64,000 bases of DNA, from positions 124,001-188,000 of the forward strand of contig NZ_FNII01000001.1 of the NCBI RefSeq assembly GCF_900103865.1. Direction: 5' to 3'. Under the pieces are notes generated by a model. The model searched no databases. It saw only the letters and a list, made by a program, of their open reading frames with translations, and was not told the origin of the DNA. The DNA comes from Vreelandella arcis (GTDB taxonomy: Bacteria; Pseudomonadota; Gammaproteobacteria; Pseudomonadales; Halomonadaceae). Positions within the stretch are counted from its first letter, which is position 1; each line of letters starts with the position of its first letter. Positions 36,615 to 44,953 of this stretch are shown here, one piece after another. A program made the position numbers and the translations under genes.

Positions 36615-37016
36615 ATGACGAATACCGCTGTCGTCGGGGAAGCACCTGAGATAGACGAGATCAAGCGCGTTGTGCAGCTATATGTTGATGGCTTTCAAGG
36701 TGGTAGAGAAAAGCTACAGGAAGCGTTTCATAAGGATGCGTGGATTTTTGCGCTGGACGCGGAAGGCGAATTGGCGACGGATCTCATCAGCGAGCGTTTC
36801 GAACGTTGGGCAAATAGCTATCGGCCAGTCAAAAGCCGTTTTATTGCCGTGACACAGGCCGGCGATGTCGCCAGCGTGCTGCTGGGCTTTGACAACAGTG
36901 AAAACATTGTAGATTCCTGGGTTGATGTGATTGCCCTGATAAAGGTTGACGGCCTTTGGAAAATCACCAGCAAAACGGCCGCCCATAGCAGCCGAGCGGC
37001 GTGGGCCAAGCCTTAA
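36615..37016 (+). CDS. NTF2-like (SnoaL/lumazine-binding-like) protein
   Basis: Small cytosolic protein, 133 aa, with the helix-strand pattern of the NTF2-like fold: EIDEIKRVVQLYVDGFQGGREKLQEAFHKDAWIFALDAEGEL at the start and NIVDSWVDVIALIKVDGLWKITSKTAAHSS at the end. It lies 30 nt after BKACE with a good AAAGGAAG ribosome site, so cotranscription is likely. Members bind or isomerise small ligands, but the role here is unknown. Confidence 0.72.
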   Translation: MTNTAVVGEAPEIDEIKRVVQLYVDGFQGGREKLQEAFHKDAWIFALDAEGELATDLISERFERWANSYRPVKSRFIAVTQAGDVASVLLGFDNSENIVDSWVDVIALIKVDGLWKITSKTAAHSSRAAWAKP

Positions 37017-37421
37017 CGCCAGTGGCAGTGCCCCCAGCGTTTCTGGGACCGCAGTTGGAGAAGCTAAACCAGAGAAGCCTCGATTTCGAGCCCCGTGTGG
37101 TGCAATACGGGGCCGATAACCTCACGAATGATGGCGGCAGGGTTGGGGGTCGCCATTGTACCGGCCGCCAGCCGTAGCCATCCCATGCCCGGTATCTGTT
37201 TTATTGAGCTTGAGGAGTTAACCACCTGTGATATGCCGCTGTAGTTGGCATTACATGGCGTGCGGGTGAGGTATCTCCTGTGCTGGATAATTTTATCCAT
37301 ATGGCAGTAGAGGTGTTTGGTTAACTTCGAATGCTCGGTCTAATACGAGCAAGCCGCTGCGATTTTAACGCAGAGACTTGAGCGAAGGCTGATAGTGGTG
37401 CAGCAGCCGGGGTTTGAACTA
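37017..37421. other. 405-nt gap with a possible gene remnant
   Basis: No complete gene is supported. On the minus strand 37064-37300 a 78-codon frame ends in LAAGTMATPNPAAIIREV and more coding-like codons before a TAG at 37064, which could be the C-terminal remnant of a lost gene, but I do not recognise it. A 6-bp inverted repeat (TGCTCG at 37332, CGAGCA at 37346) also lies here. Confidence 0.3.
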
Positions 37422-37616
37422 TCAGGATTTTTTGAGCGTTTCAGCAAAAATCTCGCCGGAAATGGCCCAGTTTTCCATGGCTACATCATTAAAAATGACA
37501 TAAACGTATTGCGGGTCGATGTTGCCATGTTGAGCAATCGCATCGGTGACGGCTTTGGCAATAGCAGGTTTGGCTTCGTCGCGGCCATCAAACATCTGAA
37601 TATTTACGACTGGCAT
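37422..37616 (-). CDS. 4-Oxalocrotonate tautomerase-family protein
   Basis: A 64-aa tautomerase-superfamily protein. After removal of the initiator Met the chain begins with Pro, the catalytic base of the family (MPVVNIQMFDGRD). The helix AKPAIAKAVTDAIAQH and strand QYVYVIFNDVAMENWAISGE follow. AAGAGG precedes the ATG. It lies downstream of a LysR gene on the same strand. Members act on enol or keto tautomers in aromatic breakdown; the meta-cleavage pathway itself is not seen here, so its substrate is open. Confidence 0.82.
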   Translation of the reverse strand: MPVVNIQMFDGRDEAKPAIAKAVTDAIAQHGNIDPQYVYVIFNDVAMENWAISGEIFAETLKKS

Positions 37617-37743
37617 GTTGAATCCTCTTGGGGTTTAGGTGGTAGGTTTCGTCGAGCTAGCTGCTCGAAAAAACAGCTTAGTCCTGTTCCAAAGGTTGAT
37701 AAACACGCTACAAACTTATTCAGAGTAGAGTTAAATTCTACAG

Positions 37744-38664
37744 TCAGCCGAAAGTATTCTGACCTGCCAGTGAGACCAGTTCGTCGATAATAAAGCGAAC
37801 GCTCGGTAGAAGCTGGTATGAGCGTGGCCAAATAATATTCAACTCGGTTGGCGAGGGAGCATGCTCCGGGAGGATCGTCACCAGCTTTCCCTGAGCGATA
37901 AAAGGCCGTAGCAATGCCTCTGGAAACTGCACGATCCCTGCGCCTGCCATGCAGGCATCAATCATGGCGTCACCATCGCTTATTTGATGAAAAGGTGGCG
38001 GATTAAACCTCACTTCCTGCCCATTATCGTCTTTGACTCGCCAACTCAACGGTGACCCACCGCGCCACGCCATCAGGCAACGGTGTTGACTGAGCGCCTG
38101 TAAGTTCTGTGGGCTTCCATAGCGTTCAAGGTAGCTAGGCGATGCACAGAGCAGGAGATGCTGGTCATTGAGCTTCTTGGCGACCAAGTCACCACTGTCT
38201 TTCAATGCTCCATAGCGGATGGCGAGGTTAAACCCCGCATCGAGTGGATCAATGATACGGTCATTGAAGGTGAGGGTGAGTTTCAGGTGTGGGTAACGTT
38301 CGGTCATACCCAGCAAAATAGGCATCATCACCGAACGACCGAAAGCGGCGGGCATATCAATCCGAACCGTACCGGACGGCTCGGTTAGCTTGGAACGCAG
38401 CGAGGTTTCTGCCGCCCGCAGTGTGTCCAGAGCGTTTTGGCAGCTGGCAAAATAGGCTTCCCCTTCGGTAGTGAGACTTAGTTTACGCGTCGTCCTGTAA
38501 AGTAGTTTGGTTGCTAAGTGCTGTTCCAGCTTAGCGATACTTTTACCCATTGCCGACTTAGAAATACCCAGTTCGTTGGCCGCTGCGGTGAAGCTTCCCG
38601 CTTTAGCAACGGCCACAAAATAGACAATGGCGCGTGGATTGTCAGAAAGAACCGGGCTGCTCAT
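37744..38664 (-). CDS. LysR-family transcriptional regulator
   Basis: A 306-aa regulator. N-terminal winged helix (about residues 8-67, AIVYFVAVAKAGSFTAAANELGISKSAMGKSIAKLEQHLATKLLYRTTRKLSLT) and the LysR effector domain (about 92-295). It belongs to the CrgA-like branch by the FNLAIRYGALKDSGDLVAKKL stretch. It lies on the same strand as the tautomerase gene, 127 nt upstream of it. Its targets are unknown. Confidence 0.85.
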   Translation of the reverse strand: MSSPVLSDNPRAIVYFVAVAKAGSFTAAANELGISKSAMGKSIAKLEQHLATKLLYRTTRKLSLTTEGEAYFASCQNALDTLRAAETSLRSKLTEPSGTVRIDMPAAFGRSVMMPILLGMTERYPHLKLTLTFNDRIIDPLDAGFNLAIRYGALKDSGDLVAKKLNDQHLLLCASPSYLERYGSPQNLQALSQHRCLMAWRGGSPLSWRVKDDNGQEVRFNPPPFHQISDGDAMIDACMAGAGIVQFPEALLRPFIAQGKLVTILPEHAPSPTELNIIWPRSYQLLPSVRFIIDELVSLAGQNTFG

Positions 38665-38735
38665 GGTAGGTAGTCCTGTATGACGGCGCGGGCGGTTGTC
38701 AACATGACATAGACGTAATGGCGGAGAAGCTAAGG

Positions 38736-39653
38736 CTATTCGCCCGTCTCGAAGTTGTCCCAGTACGGGGGTTCTCCGAAATACCCGTCTAAAAAGTCGA
38801 TAAAGCAGCGTACCTTACTTGCCAGTAATTTGCGGTGCGCATAAACAGCATAAAGCCCTAAACGGGCGGGTTCGCACTCGGGGAGAATCACGTTTAGACG
38901 GCCCTGGGCAATCGCATCGCCAGAAATAAAGGTGGGCTGAATGGCAATGCCGGCCCCCTGAATAGCGGCTTTGATCAGCACATCACCATTGTTACAGATT
39001 AAGTCTCCCTCCTGATGCCGCCCGGTGGTGGTGAGCCACTCCGTCGCGGGCAGCCCCATATCATGCTCCATATAGCTGTAACGCAGATATCGATGGTTTT
39101 TAAGTTCACTGGGGCTTTTAGGTGTGCCATGGCGGGCTAAATAGTCAGGCGAGGCGCATATTACCAGTCGCACGGGGGCGATATATTTCGCGATCAAGGA
39201 AGAGCTCTTCAAATGACCAATGCGTAAGGCAATATCAAATCCTTCCTCTACGATATCCACCTTCCTATCGTTCAATTGTAAGTCAATGCTGACGGCCGGA
39301 TGTGCCTGCTGAAAGTCAGCAAGCATTGGCGCTAAGTGCAGTGTCGCAAAGGAGACAGGGGCACTGATCCGCAAACGGCCGCGAGCACCTTCTTGCAAGT
39401 CATTGAGCTGACTGTCCATATCGTCGATGTCGTCAAGCACCTGCTGGGCATGCTCAACGTAACGAATACCCGCTTCTGTCAGATGGACTTTGCGGGTGGT
39501 GCGGTTCAAAAGGCGTACCCCGAGGCGTTCTTCCAACTGAGACACGTACTTACTGACGAGTTGAGGTGACATCTCAAGCCGTTCAGCAGCCTGGGTGAAG
39601 GTGCCTTCGTTAACCACGTTGACGAAGGCCCGCATGGCGTCAATACGATCCAT
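38736..39653 (-). CDS. LysR-family regulator, divergent from the DoxX-reductase-DODA genes
   Basis: A 305-aa LysR protein of the CrgA/AaeR-like branch: DNA-binding domain about residues 4-63 (AMRAFVNVVNEGTFTQAAERLEMSPQLVSKYVSQLEERLGVRLLNRTTRKVHLT), effector domain about 90-290 (GFDIALRIGHLKSSSLIAKYIAPVRLVICASPDYL). It is divergent from doxX. A near-perfect 10-bp inverted repeat lies between them. It probably controls the three genes at 39.8-42.2 kb; the inducer is unknown, and quinones or phenols are plausible. Confidence 0.86.
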   Translation of the reverse strand: MDRIDAMRAFVNVVNEGTFTQAAERLEMSPQLVSKYVSQLEERLGVRLLNRTTRKVHLTEAGIRYVEHAQQVLDDIDDMDSQLNDLQEGARGRLRISAPVSFATLHLAPMLADFQQAHPAVSIDLQLNDRKVDIVEEGFDIALRIGHLKSSSLIAKYIAPVRLVICASPDYLARHGTPKSPSELKNHRYLRYSYMEHDMGLPATEWLTTTGRHQEGDLICNNGDVLIKAAIQGAGIAIQPTFISGDAIAQGRLNVILPECEPARLGLYAVYAHRKLLASKVRCFIDFLDGYFGEPPYWDNFETGE

Positions 39654-39681
39654 TCGTGTGCCCTACCTGAGTGAAAAGCTG

Positions 39682-39704
39682 ATTATCAACACTATGTTGT
39701 TAAT
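39682..39704. promoter_or_regulatory. LysR-type operator candidate between lysR and doxX
   Basis: Arms ATTATCAACA and TGTTGTTAAT around CTA, with one mismatch in 10 pairs. It contains the T-N11-A layout used by LysR proteins and lies 29 nt from the lysR start and 107 nt from the doxX start. Confidence 0.55.
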
Positions 39705-39811
39705 TATGCAATATATGCGGCCTTATTGTTCTTTAACGGCGAGAGTAAAGTGCGTACAGCAGTCACGCACAGAGGGTTGAACAAACCCATTCGCTATTTG
39801 AGGAGCAACTC

Positions 39812-40261
39812 ATGAAAAATTCATTCGCACACACCTTATTTAACTCTACTGGCGGCTATGCGGCCCTGGCTTTGAGACTACCGGTCGGGCTGATATTGGC
39901 GGCACATGGCGCACAGAAACTGTTTGGTTGGTTTGGGGGCTACGGCTTGGAAGGCACCGGACAATGGATGGCCAGTATCGGGCTTGAACCCGGCTATGCC
40001 ATGGCATTACTGGCAGGAAGTGCCGAATTTTTGGGCGGGATCGCTTTATCCCTCGGACTTCTGACGCGCCCGGCGGCGGTCGTGACAGCCATCACGATGC
40101 TGGTCGCCATTTTCAGCGTCCATGTGAGTAACGGCCTCTTCCTGACGAACGACGGCTACGAATATGCACTCACGCTTTTCGCTGCCACTACTGCCTTAGC
40201 GATCCAAGGCGCAGGGCACTTGTCAGTCGACCGCTCGCTACAGTCGCGCTTTGCCCGTTAA
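39812..40261 (+). CDS. DoxX-family membrane protein
   Basis: A 149-aa inner-membrane protein with four hydrophobic segments. The DoxX signature is clear: ALRLPVGLILAAHGAQKLFGWFGGYGLEGTGQWMASIGLEPG, then GSAEFLGGIALSLGLLTRPAAVVTAITMLVAIF. GAGGAG precedes the ATG. First of three codirectional genes with a hydroquinone reductase and a DODA-type dioxygenase. In E. coli the DoxX protein YqjF is beside the reductase YqjG, the same pairing. Confidence 0.85.
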   Translation: MKNSFAHTLFNSTGGYAALALRLPVGLILAAHGAQKLFGWFGGYGLEGTGQWMASIGLEPGYAMALLAGSAEFLGGIALSLGLLTRPAAVVTAITMLVAIFSVHVSNGLFLTNDGYEYALTLFAATTALAIQGAGHLSVDRSLQSRFAR

Positions 40262-40329
40262 TAACGCTCAGCATTCTGAATCGCCCCGACTTGATTGACG
40301 GGGCTTGTTTTGGCACGGAGTAGAGTCGT

Positions 40330-41277
40330 ATGTTGGTTAATGGAACATGGCAGGAAAACTGGCACCCGGTTCAGGCCAAAGACGAAGAGGGGCGGTTTAT
40401 TCGCCAATTATCGTCGTTTCGCCACTGGATCACGCCCGATGGCTCGCCTGGCATCACAGGCAAGGGTGGCTATAAGGCAGAAAAAGACCGCTACCATCTC
40501 TACGTTGCTTATATCTGCCCCTGGGCTTCCCGAACGCTTATGGTGCGCCAGTTGAAAGGGCTTACGAATCTGATCAGCATGACGGTCGTTAATCCCCGGC
40601 TATCCGATAACGGCTGGCAATTTGGCGGCTTTCCCGGTGCCAATGACGATGATCTTAACGGTGCCCAGTATTTGCATGAACTGTATTCACAAGCCGACCC
40701 GACCTACACAGGGCGGGCAACCGTTCCCATTTTGTGGGACAAGAAAACACGCACCATCGTCAGCAATGAGTCAGCCGATATTCTTCGCATGCTCAACAAC
40801 GCGTTCGAAGCGTTTGGTCAGCAAGGGCCGAATCTATACCCGGCAGATTTAGCCGACGACATTGATGCGTTGAATGAGGTTATCTATAACAACCTTAACA
40901 ATGGTGTCTACCAAGCGGGGTTTGCTTCGACACAACAGGCGTATGAAGAAGCGTATGACAAGGTGTTTCTGACCCTGGATGAGCTCGAAGCGCGCTTGTC
41001 AGACGGGCGCGCTTATCTGTTTGGCGAACGACTAACCGAGACCGACGTGCGGCTGTTCGTGACCTTGGTCAGGTTTGATGCTGCCTATCACGGGCTCTTT
41101 AAATGCAATCGGTATACGCTTATTGCCATGCCTTACTTGCACGCTTTTATGCAGCGTATCTATGCGATTAATGGTATCGCCGAGACGGTCAATATTGAGC
41201 ACATTAAAGCTGGATATTACTCAATCAAAGCGCTGAACCCCAGCGGCATTGTGCCGGTTGGTCCTGCCATCATTTGA
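40330..41277 (+). CDS. yqjG: Glutathionyl-hydroquinone reductase (YqjG/PcpF type)
   Basis: A 315-aa xi-class glutathione transferase that reduces glutathionyl-hydroquinones to free hydroquinones. The thioredoxin-like N-terminal domain has the catalytic Cys in YICPWASRTLMVRQLKGL (about residues 62-79). RATVPILWDKKTRTIVSNESADILRML is the glutathione-binding part, and ERLTETDVRLFVTLVRFDAAYHGLFKCN marks the helical C-terminal domain. It fits recycling of quinone adducts formed during aromatic breakdown. Confidence 0.9.
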   Translation: MLVNGTWQENWHPVQAKDEEGRFIRQLSSFRHWITPDGSPGITGKGGYKAEKDRYHLYVAYICPWASRTLMVRQLKGLTNLISMTVVNPRLSDNGWQFGGFPGANDDDLNGAQYLHELYSQADPTYTGRATVPILWDKKTRTIVSNESADILRMLNNAFEAFGQQGPNLYPADLADDIDALNEVIYNNLNNGVYQAGFASTQQAYEEAYDKVFLTLDELEARLSDGRAYLFGERLTETDVRLFVTLVRFDAAYHGLFKCNRYTLIAMPYLHAFMQRIYAINGIAETVNIEHIKAGYYSIKALNPSGIVPVGPAII

Positions 41278-41344
41278 ATTTAAATTAATTAATAGGGGTA
41301 TGGCTGCATTTTGCTACCCAGAATTCTTAAGTCACCACGAGAAA

Positions 41345-42166
41345 ATGATGATGAACACCTCGCCAGATATTTTATTCCTCTCCCACGGCGGAGGGCCTCT
41401 GCCGCTATTGGGCGACCCAGATCATCAGGAGATGGTCGAGTCGCTGAAAGGGATAGCCAACGTCATCAGCAAACCGTCGGCTATTTTAATTATCAGCGCC
41501 CATTGGGAAGCGTCTGTACCCACGATCACTTCAGGGGCCGCCCCAGAGCTGAACTACGACTATGCGGGCTTCCCACCCGAAGCCTATCGAATTCAGTACC
41601 CCTGTCAGGGTGAGCCTGAGTTGGCGCAACAGGTGAGTCGGGCACTTGAAAACGCCGGTATTCCAGCCCAGCAAGATGCCCAACGGGGATTTGACCATGG
41701 CGTGTTTGTCCCGCTCAAAATAATGTACCCAGAGGCTGATATTCCCTGTGTACAGCTCTCGTTGGTTAACAGCCTCAGTGCGGAGACGCACCTTGCCATC
41801 GGCCGAGCGCTCAAATCGCTGGAGCGCGAGAACCTGCTGGTGATCGGTTCGGGTTTTTCATTCCACAATATGCGGGAATTCTTCAGCCCTATCACGCAAG
41901 ACAGCCAAGCAAAAAATAACGCCTTTGAAGACTGGTTAGTGGAAACGTCCTCCAGCCATCACATTGATGAAGTAGAACGCAGCCGTCGCTTGGCAAACTG
42001 GGACAGCGCCCCCCATGCACGCTTCTGTCACCCTAGGGAAGAGCACCTTCTGCCGCTGCATGTCTGTTATGGCTTAGCGGGCAGGCCGAGCGATGAACAG
42101 TTATCAGCCACGATATTGAACAAGGCATCAGGCATGTTCTATTGGTCAAGAAAGAGTGCCAAGTAA
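41345..42166 (+). CDS. DODA-type extradiol aromatic ring-opening dioxygenase
   Basis: Class III (LigB-like) dioxygenase of the YgiD/DODA family, about 273 aa. It starts at one of three consecutive ATG codons (41345, 41348, 41351); no strong ribosome site separates them, and longer frames overlap yqjG. Metal ligands: His in LFLSHGGGP near the N-terminus, His in ISAHWEAS and His in RGFDHGVFVPLKIMYP. The C-terminal EEHLLPLHVCYGLAG is typical. Substrates in the family are catechol-like compounds; the one here is unknown. Confidence 0.85.
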   Translation: MMMNTSPDILFLSHGGGPLPLLGDPDHQEMVESLKGIANVISKPSAILIISAHWEASVPTITSGAAPELNYDYAGFPPEAYRIQYPCQGEPELAQQVSRALENAGIPAQQDAQRGFDHGVFVPLKIMYPEADIPCVQLSLVNSLSAETHLAIGRALKSLERENLLVIGSGFSFHNMREFFSPITQDSQAKNNAFEDWLVETSSSHHIDEVERSRRLANWDSAPHARFCHPREEHLLPLHVCYGLAGRPSDEQLSATILNKASGMFYWSRKSAK

Positions 42167-42201
42167 AGCGCGCTGAGGGGAGTCGCTGAGTGAGAGATGT
42201 A

Positions 42202-43107
42202 TTACTCTGAGAACATCTCAAACATAAGCCCTCTTAACCAGCGGTTGCCAGGGTCTTGATGAAAGCGGCGGTGCCAGAAGAGATTGATCGGAATCTCGGG
42301 GAAGGCCAAAGGGTGCTCGCGGGCGATTAGCCCAAAGCGCTGGCAGGTTGCTTCGGCCAGCTTTTTAGTCACCGTCACAATAAGGTCGCTGCTGCTGACG
42401 ATATAGGGAACGGCTGCGAAATGCGGCAGGGTTAACCGAACCGGGCGCACAACCCCGGCGTGCGCCAATTGCTCTTCGATAATGCCATGCCCGGTACCCT
42501 GGGCAACCACCACGGCGTGATGCGCTGCGCGAAAATCCTCAAGGCTAAAATCCCCAGAAGCGAGTGGGTGATCCGCACGCATCAGGCAAACGTAGCGCTG
42601 CACAAATAGCCGTTGCTGGTAAAAACCGGCTCCTAGCTGCGGAATCAGGCCAACCGCCAGGTCAATCTCTCCCTCCTCCATTTCGTGTTTCAGGTCGTTA
42701 TGGTGGCTGCGCACGGTGTTGAGTGAAACGTCCGGTGCATGTTGCGAGAGGTGCTGCAGCAGGCGTGGAAGAAATACTATTTCACCGATATCAGTCATAT
42801 TGAGATGAAAGGTGCGATCGCTCTTTGCGGGGTTGAAATCGTCGCATAGGTTCAGTGTGTCGTTCATTCGCACCAGCGCATCTGCAATGCCAGGGTGAAG
42901 TCGGCTGGCACGGGGCGTAGGTTGCAGCCCTTGTGACGTGCGCTCGAAAAGTTCGTCCTCCAGCAAGTGGCGTAACCGCTTCAGTGCATGGCTCACCGCC
43001 GGTTGAGTGATACCCAAGCGCAGCGCAACCCGTTGTGTATTTTGCTCTTGGTACAACAAGTCAAAAACGACCAGCAGATTAAGGTCAATGTTGGCAAGTT
43101 TTTCCAT
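42202..43107 (-). CDS. nahR: NahR-like LysR regulator of salicylate degradation
   Basis: A 301-aa LysR protein strongly reminiscent of NahR: IDLNLLVVFDLLYQEQNTQRVALRLGITQPAVSHALKRLRHLL (DNA-binding domain), FHLNMTDIGEIVFLPRLLQHLSQHAPDVSLNTVR, VVVAQGTGHGIIEEQL and the C-terminal WHRRFHQDPGNRWLRGLMFEMF. NahR activates naphthalene/salicylate genes with salicylate. It starts at ATG 43107; a GTG directly before is also in frame. Divergent from the salicylate hydroxylase gene, which supports the same role. Confidence 0.88.
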   Translation of the reverse strand: MEKLANIDLNLLVVFDLLYQEQNTQRVALRLGITQPAVSHALKRLRHLLEDELFERTSQGLQPTPRASRLHPGIADALVRMNDTLNLCDDFNPAKSDRTFHLNMTDIGEIVFLPRLLQHLSQHAPDVSLNTVRSHHNDLKHEMEEGEIDLAVGLIPQLGAGFYQQRLFVQRYVCLMRADHPLASGDFSLEDFRAAHHAVVVAQGTGHGIIEEQLAHAGVVRPVRLTLPHFAAVPYIVSSSDLIVTVTKKLAEATCQRFGLIAREHPLAFPEIPINLFWHRRFHQDPGNRWLRGLMFEMFSE

Positions 43108-43265
43108 CACCTAGCGCCTTGCCACGTATCCAACAATAGTTGAATGCGGCAGTCGAAGAGGTTTTTAACTGATTGATTCATATTGTTATTAGCGCCGTTT
43201 ATAGTCCGAATGAAGGAAGCTGTGTGGTTACTGTTGACACTCGCGAATAGCGTTAGAGGGAGAGC

Positions 43266-44600
43266 ATGACGCTCAACATACAACGACAAGCCCCAGAGCA
43301 GAGTGAAATCATGGTAGCTAACAATACAGTAGCAAATACACAGCAAAAGCGTCTTTCGATTGGCATCGTTGGTGGTGGTATCGGTGGCGTGGCCTTCGCC
43401 GTTGCGCTATCTCGCGATAGCCAACTCGATATCCAGCTTTTCGAAGCTGCTCCTCAGTTCTCTGAAATTGGTGCTGGGGTCTCCTTTGGCCCTAATGCGG
43501 TAAAGGCTATTCAGCGGCTGGGCTTGGAAGACTCCTATCAACGTATAGCCGACTCTTCGCCCGCTCCCTTTGAAGATGTTTGGTTTGAATGGCGGCGTGG
43601 CAGTGATGATGCTTACTTGACCGCCAGCCTGGCCTCGGGCGTTGGTCAATCCTCGGTACACCGTGCCGATTTTCTGGATGCCATTGTCGCCAATCTACCG
43701 GAGGGCATCGCTCATTTCGGCAAGCGATGTGTCGAGGTGCAACAGGATGCCGATAGCGCAACGGCTTACTTCGACGACGGCACCCACTTTACCGGCGACG
43801 TGATCATTGGCTTTGACGGTATCAAGTCAGCAGTGCGTCACCATGTTATGCCCCCAGCGGAGTATGGCGAGATTACTCCTTTTTGGAGTGGTACTTATGC
43901 CTATCGCGGCATGATACCCACCGATGAACTGGAGGCCGCCTTAGAGGCTAAAGGCAGCGAGAATCGACTGGCACTCGTACCCCAGATGTATCTGGGCAAA
44001 GACCGCCATATTCTGACGTTCCCGGTAAAACAATCACAACTGATCAACGTCGTCGCGTTTATCACTGACCGGACCACCCCGAATCCTAAGCTGTCCGAAG
44101 GTGAAGAGTGGGTGCAAGCCGTCAGCCAGGAGGAATTGCTGGAGGTTTTCGAGGGGTGGAGCCCAGCCTGCCAAGCGATTCTTGAATGCATTCCTGAGCC
44201 AACCCGCTGGGCGCTGCATGAGCTGCCTGAATTGCCCCGTTATCATCGCGATCGCGTATTGATTGTCGGCGACGCCGCCCATGCATTGGTACCGCATCAG
44301 GGGGCTGGAGCCGGACAGGCGCTCGAAGATGCCTACGTACTGGCAAGCCTGCTGTCGGATGAAAACTGTGATCGCCACACGGTGAACGATGTCTTAGCCG
44401 CTTTTGAGCAAGTACGCCACGCGCGCACTTGCAAGGTACAGCGAACTTCGCATGAGGCCGGGAATGTCTATGAATATGCGGGGATAGGCATCGGCGATAA
44501 CGAAACCAAGCTGATCGAAAATCTGGAACACCGCTTCGATTGGCTGTGGAACCACGACCCTCACGACGATGTTGTGGCGGCGCAGCTATACCTAGCTTAG
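43266..44600 (+). CDS. nahG: Salicylate 1-monooxygenase
   Basis: FAD-dependent hydroxylase that decarboxylates and hydroxylates salicylate to catechol; 444 aa, near the 434-435 aa of NahG. FAD motif IGIVGGGIGGVAFAVAL (about residues 32-48), FSEIGAGVSFGPNAVKAIQRLGL as in NahG, a DG motif in GDVIIGFDGIKSAVR and the second FAD motif VLIVGDAAHALVPHQGAGAGQALEDA (about 335-360). AGAGGGAG precedes the ATG. The extra N-terminal 20 residues are polar. Feeds the catechol genes that follow. Confidence 0.9.
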   Translation: MTLNIQRQAPEQSEIMVANNTVANTQQKRLSIGIVGGGIGGVAFAVALSRDSQLDIQLFEAAPQFSEIGAGVSFGPNAVKAIQRLGLEDSYQRIADSSPAPFEDVWFEWRRGSDDAYLTASLASGVGQSSVHRADFLDAIVANLPEGIAHFGKRCVEVQQDADSATAYFDDGTHFTGDVIIGFDGIKSAVRHHVMPPAEYGEITPFWSGTYAYRGMIPTDELEAALEAKGSENRLALVPQMYLGKDRHILTFPVKQSQLINVVAFITDRTTPNPKLSEGEEWVQAVSQEELLEVFEGWSPACQAILECIPEPTRWALHELPELPRYHRDRVLIVGDAAHALVPHQGAGAGQALEDAYVLASLLSDENCDRHTVNDVLAAFEQVRHARTCKVQRTSHEAGNVYEYAGIGIGDNETKLIENLEHRFDWLWNHDPHDDVVAAQLYLA

Positions 44601-44734
44601 CCATAGAGGGGTATGGGCGGAGATTGATGTCCCTTTGAGCCTTATTCTTTTGTCGCAAGCGTGCTTGCGGCCAACCGATATAGGGGCCAGCGCACTGCCC
44701 ATGTAATAGAGGGAATAATAAATAACTGATAAAT

Positions 44735-44754
44735 AAGCCTATATTTATAGGCTT
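44735..44754. terminator. Hairpin downstream of salicylate hydroxylase
   Basis: Stem AAGCCTAT/ATAGGCTT with a 4-nt loop. The sequence after it is not T-rich on the plus strand, but is on the minus strand. It may terminate weakly. Confidence 0.4.
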
Positions 44755-44851
44755 GATAGGAATTAAGCGTATTGCTTGGCTCATCAATAGGAAAAGAGCG
44801 ATAGCCTTGGGAGGCGAATGTGTTAGTACACAGGGTTAATCACCACTGGTG

Positions 44852-44892
44852 ATACCTCCTCGGTATGGCAAGGCACCTAAACAATATTGGTT
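44852..44892 (+). promoter_or_regulatory. CatR/CatM-type composite control site upstream of catB
   Basis: ATACCTCCTCGGTAT (44852-44866) fits ATAC-N7-GTAT, the known binding motif of BenM/CatM. A second block TAAACAATATTGGTT follows at 44878-44892, where an activation site overlapping -35 would be expected. The same two blocks at the same spacing are found at 57221-57261. Confidence 0.72.
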
Positions 44893-44953
44893 CCGTCTTC
44901 CTAGCGCAATCAAACTGAACTCCAGTCAATGATTGCCAGACGCCGGAGCCGCC

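Larger units (their letters stand above)
44601..44953. other. 353-nt gap between salicylate hydroxylase and catB
   Basis: Contains an 8-bp hairpin (44735-44754) and the CatR-type composite control site (44852-44892). No gene was seen. Confidence 0.6.

Noticed and set aside
37332..37351. Inverted repeat TGCTCG/CGAGCA as a pca-type operator
   Set aside because: The spacer is 8 bp and the arms differ from GTTCG; it is also not upstream of a gene.
43107..43346. A 79-codon minus-strand frame between nahR and nahG
   Set aside because: Overlaps the start of salicylate hydroxylase and the nahR promoter; no support beyond being open.
44122..44787. A 221-codon minus-strand frame over the 3' end of salicylate hydroxylase
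   Set aside because: Mostly opposite a firm gene; no recognisable domain and no start signal.
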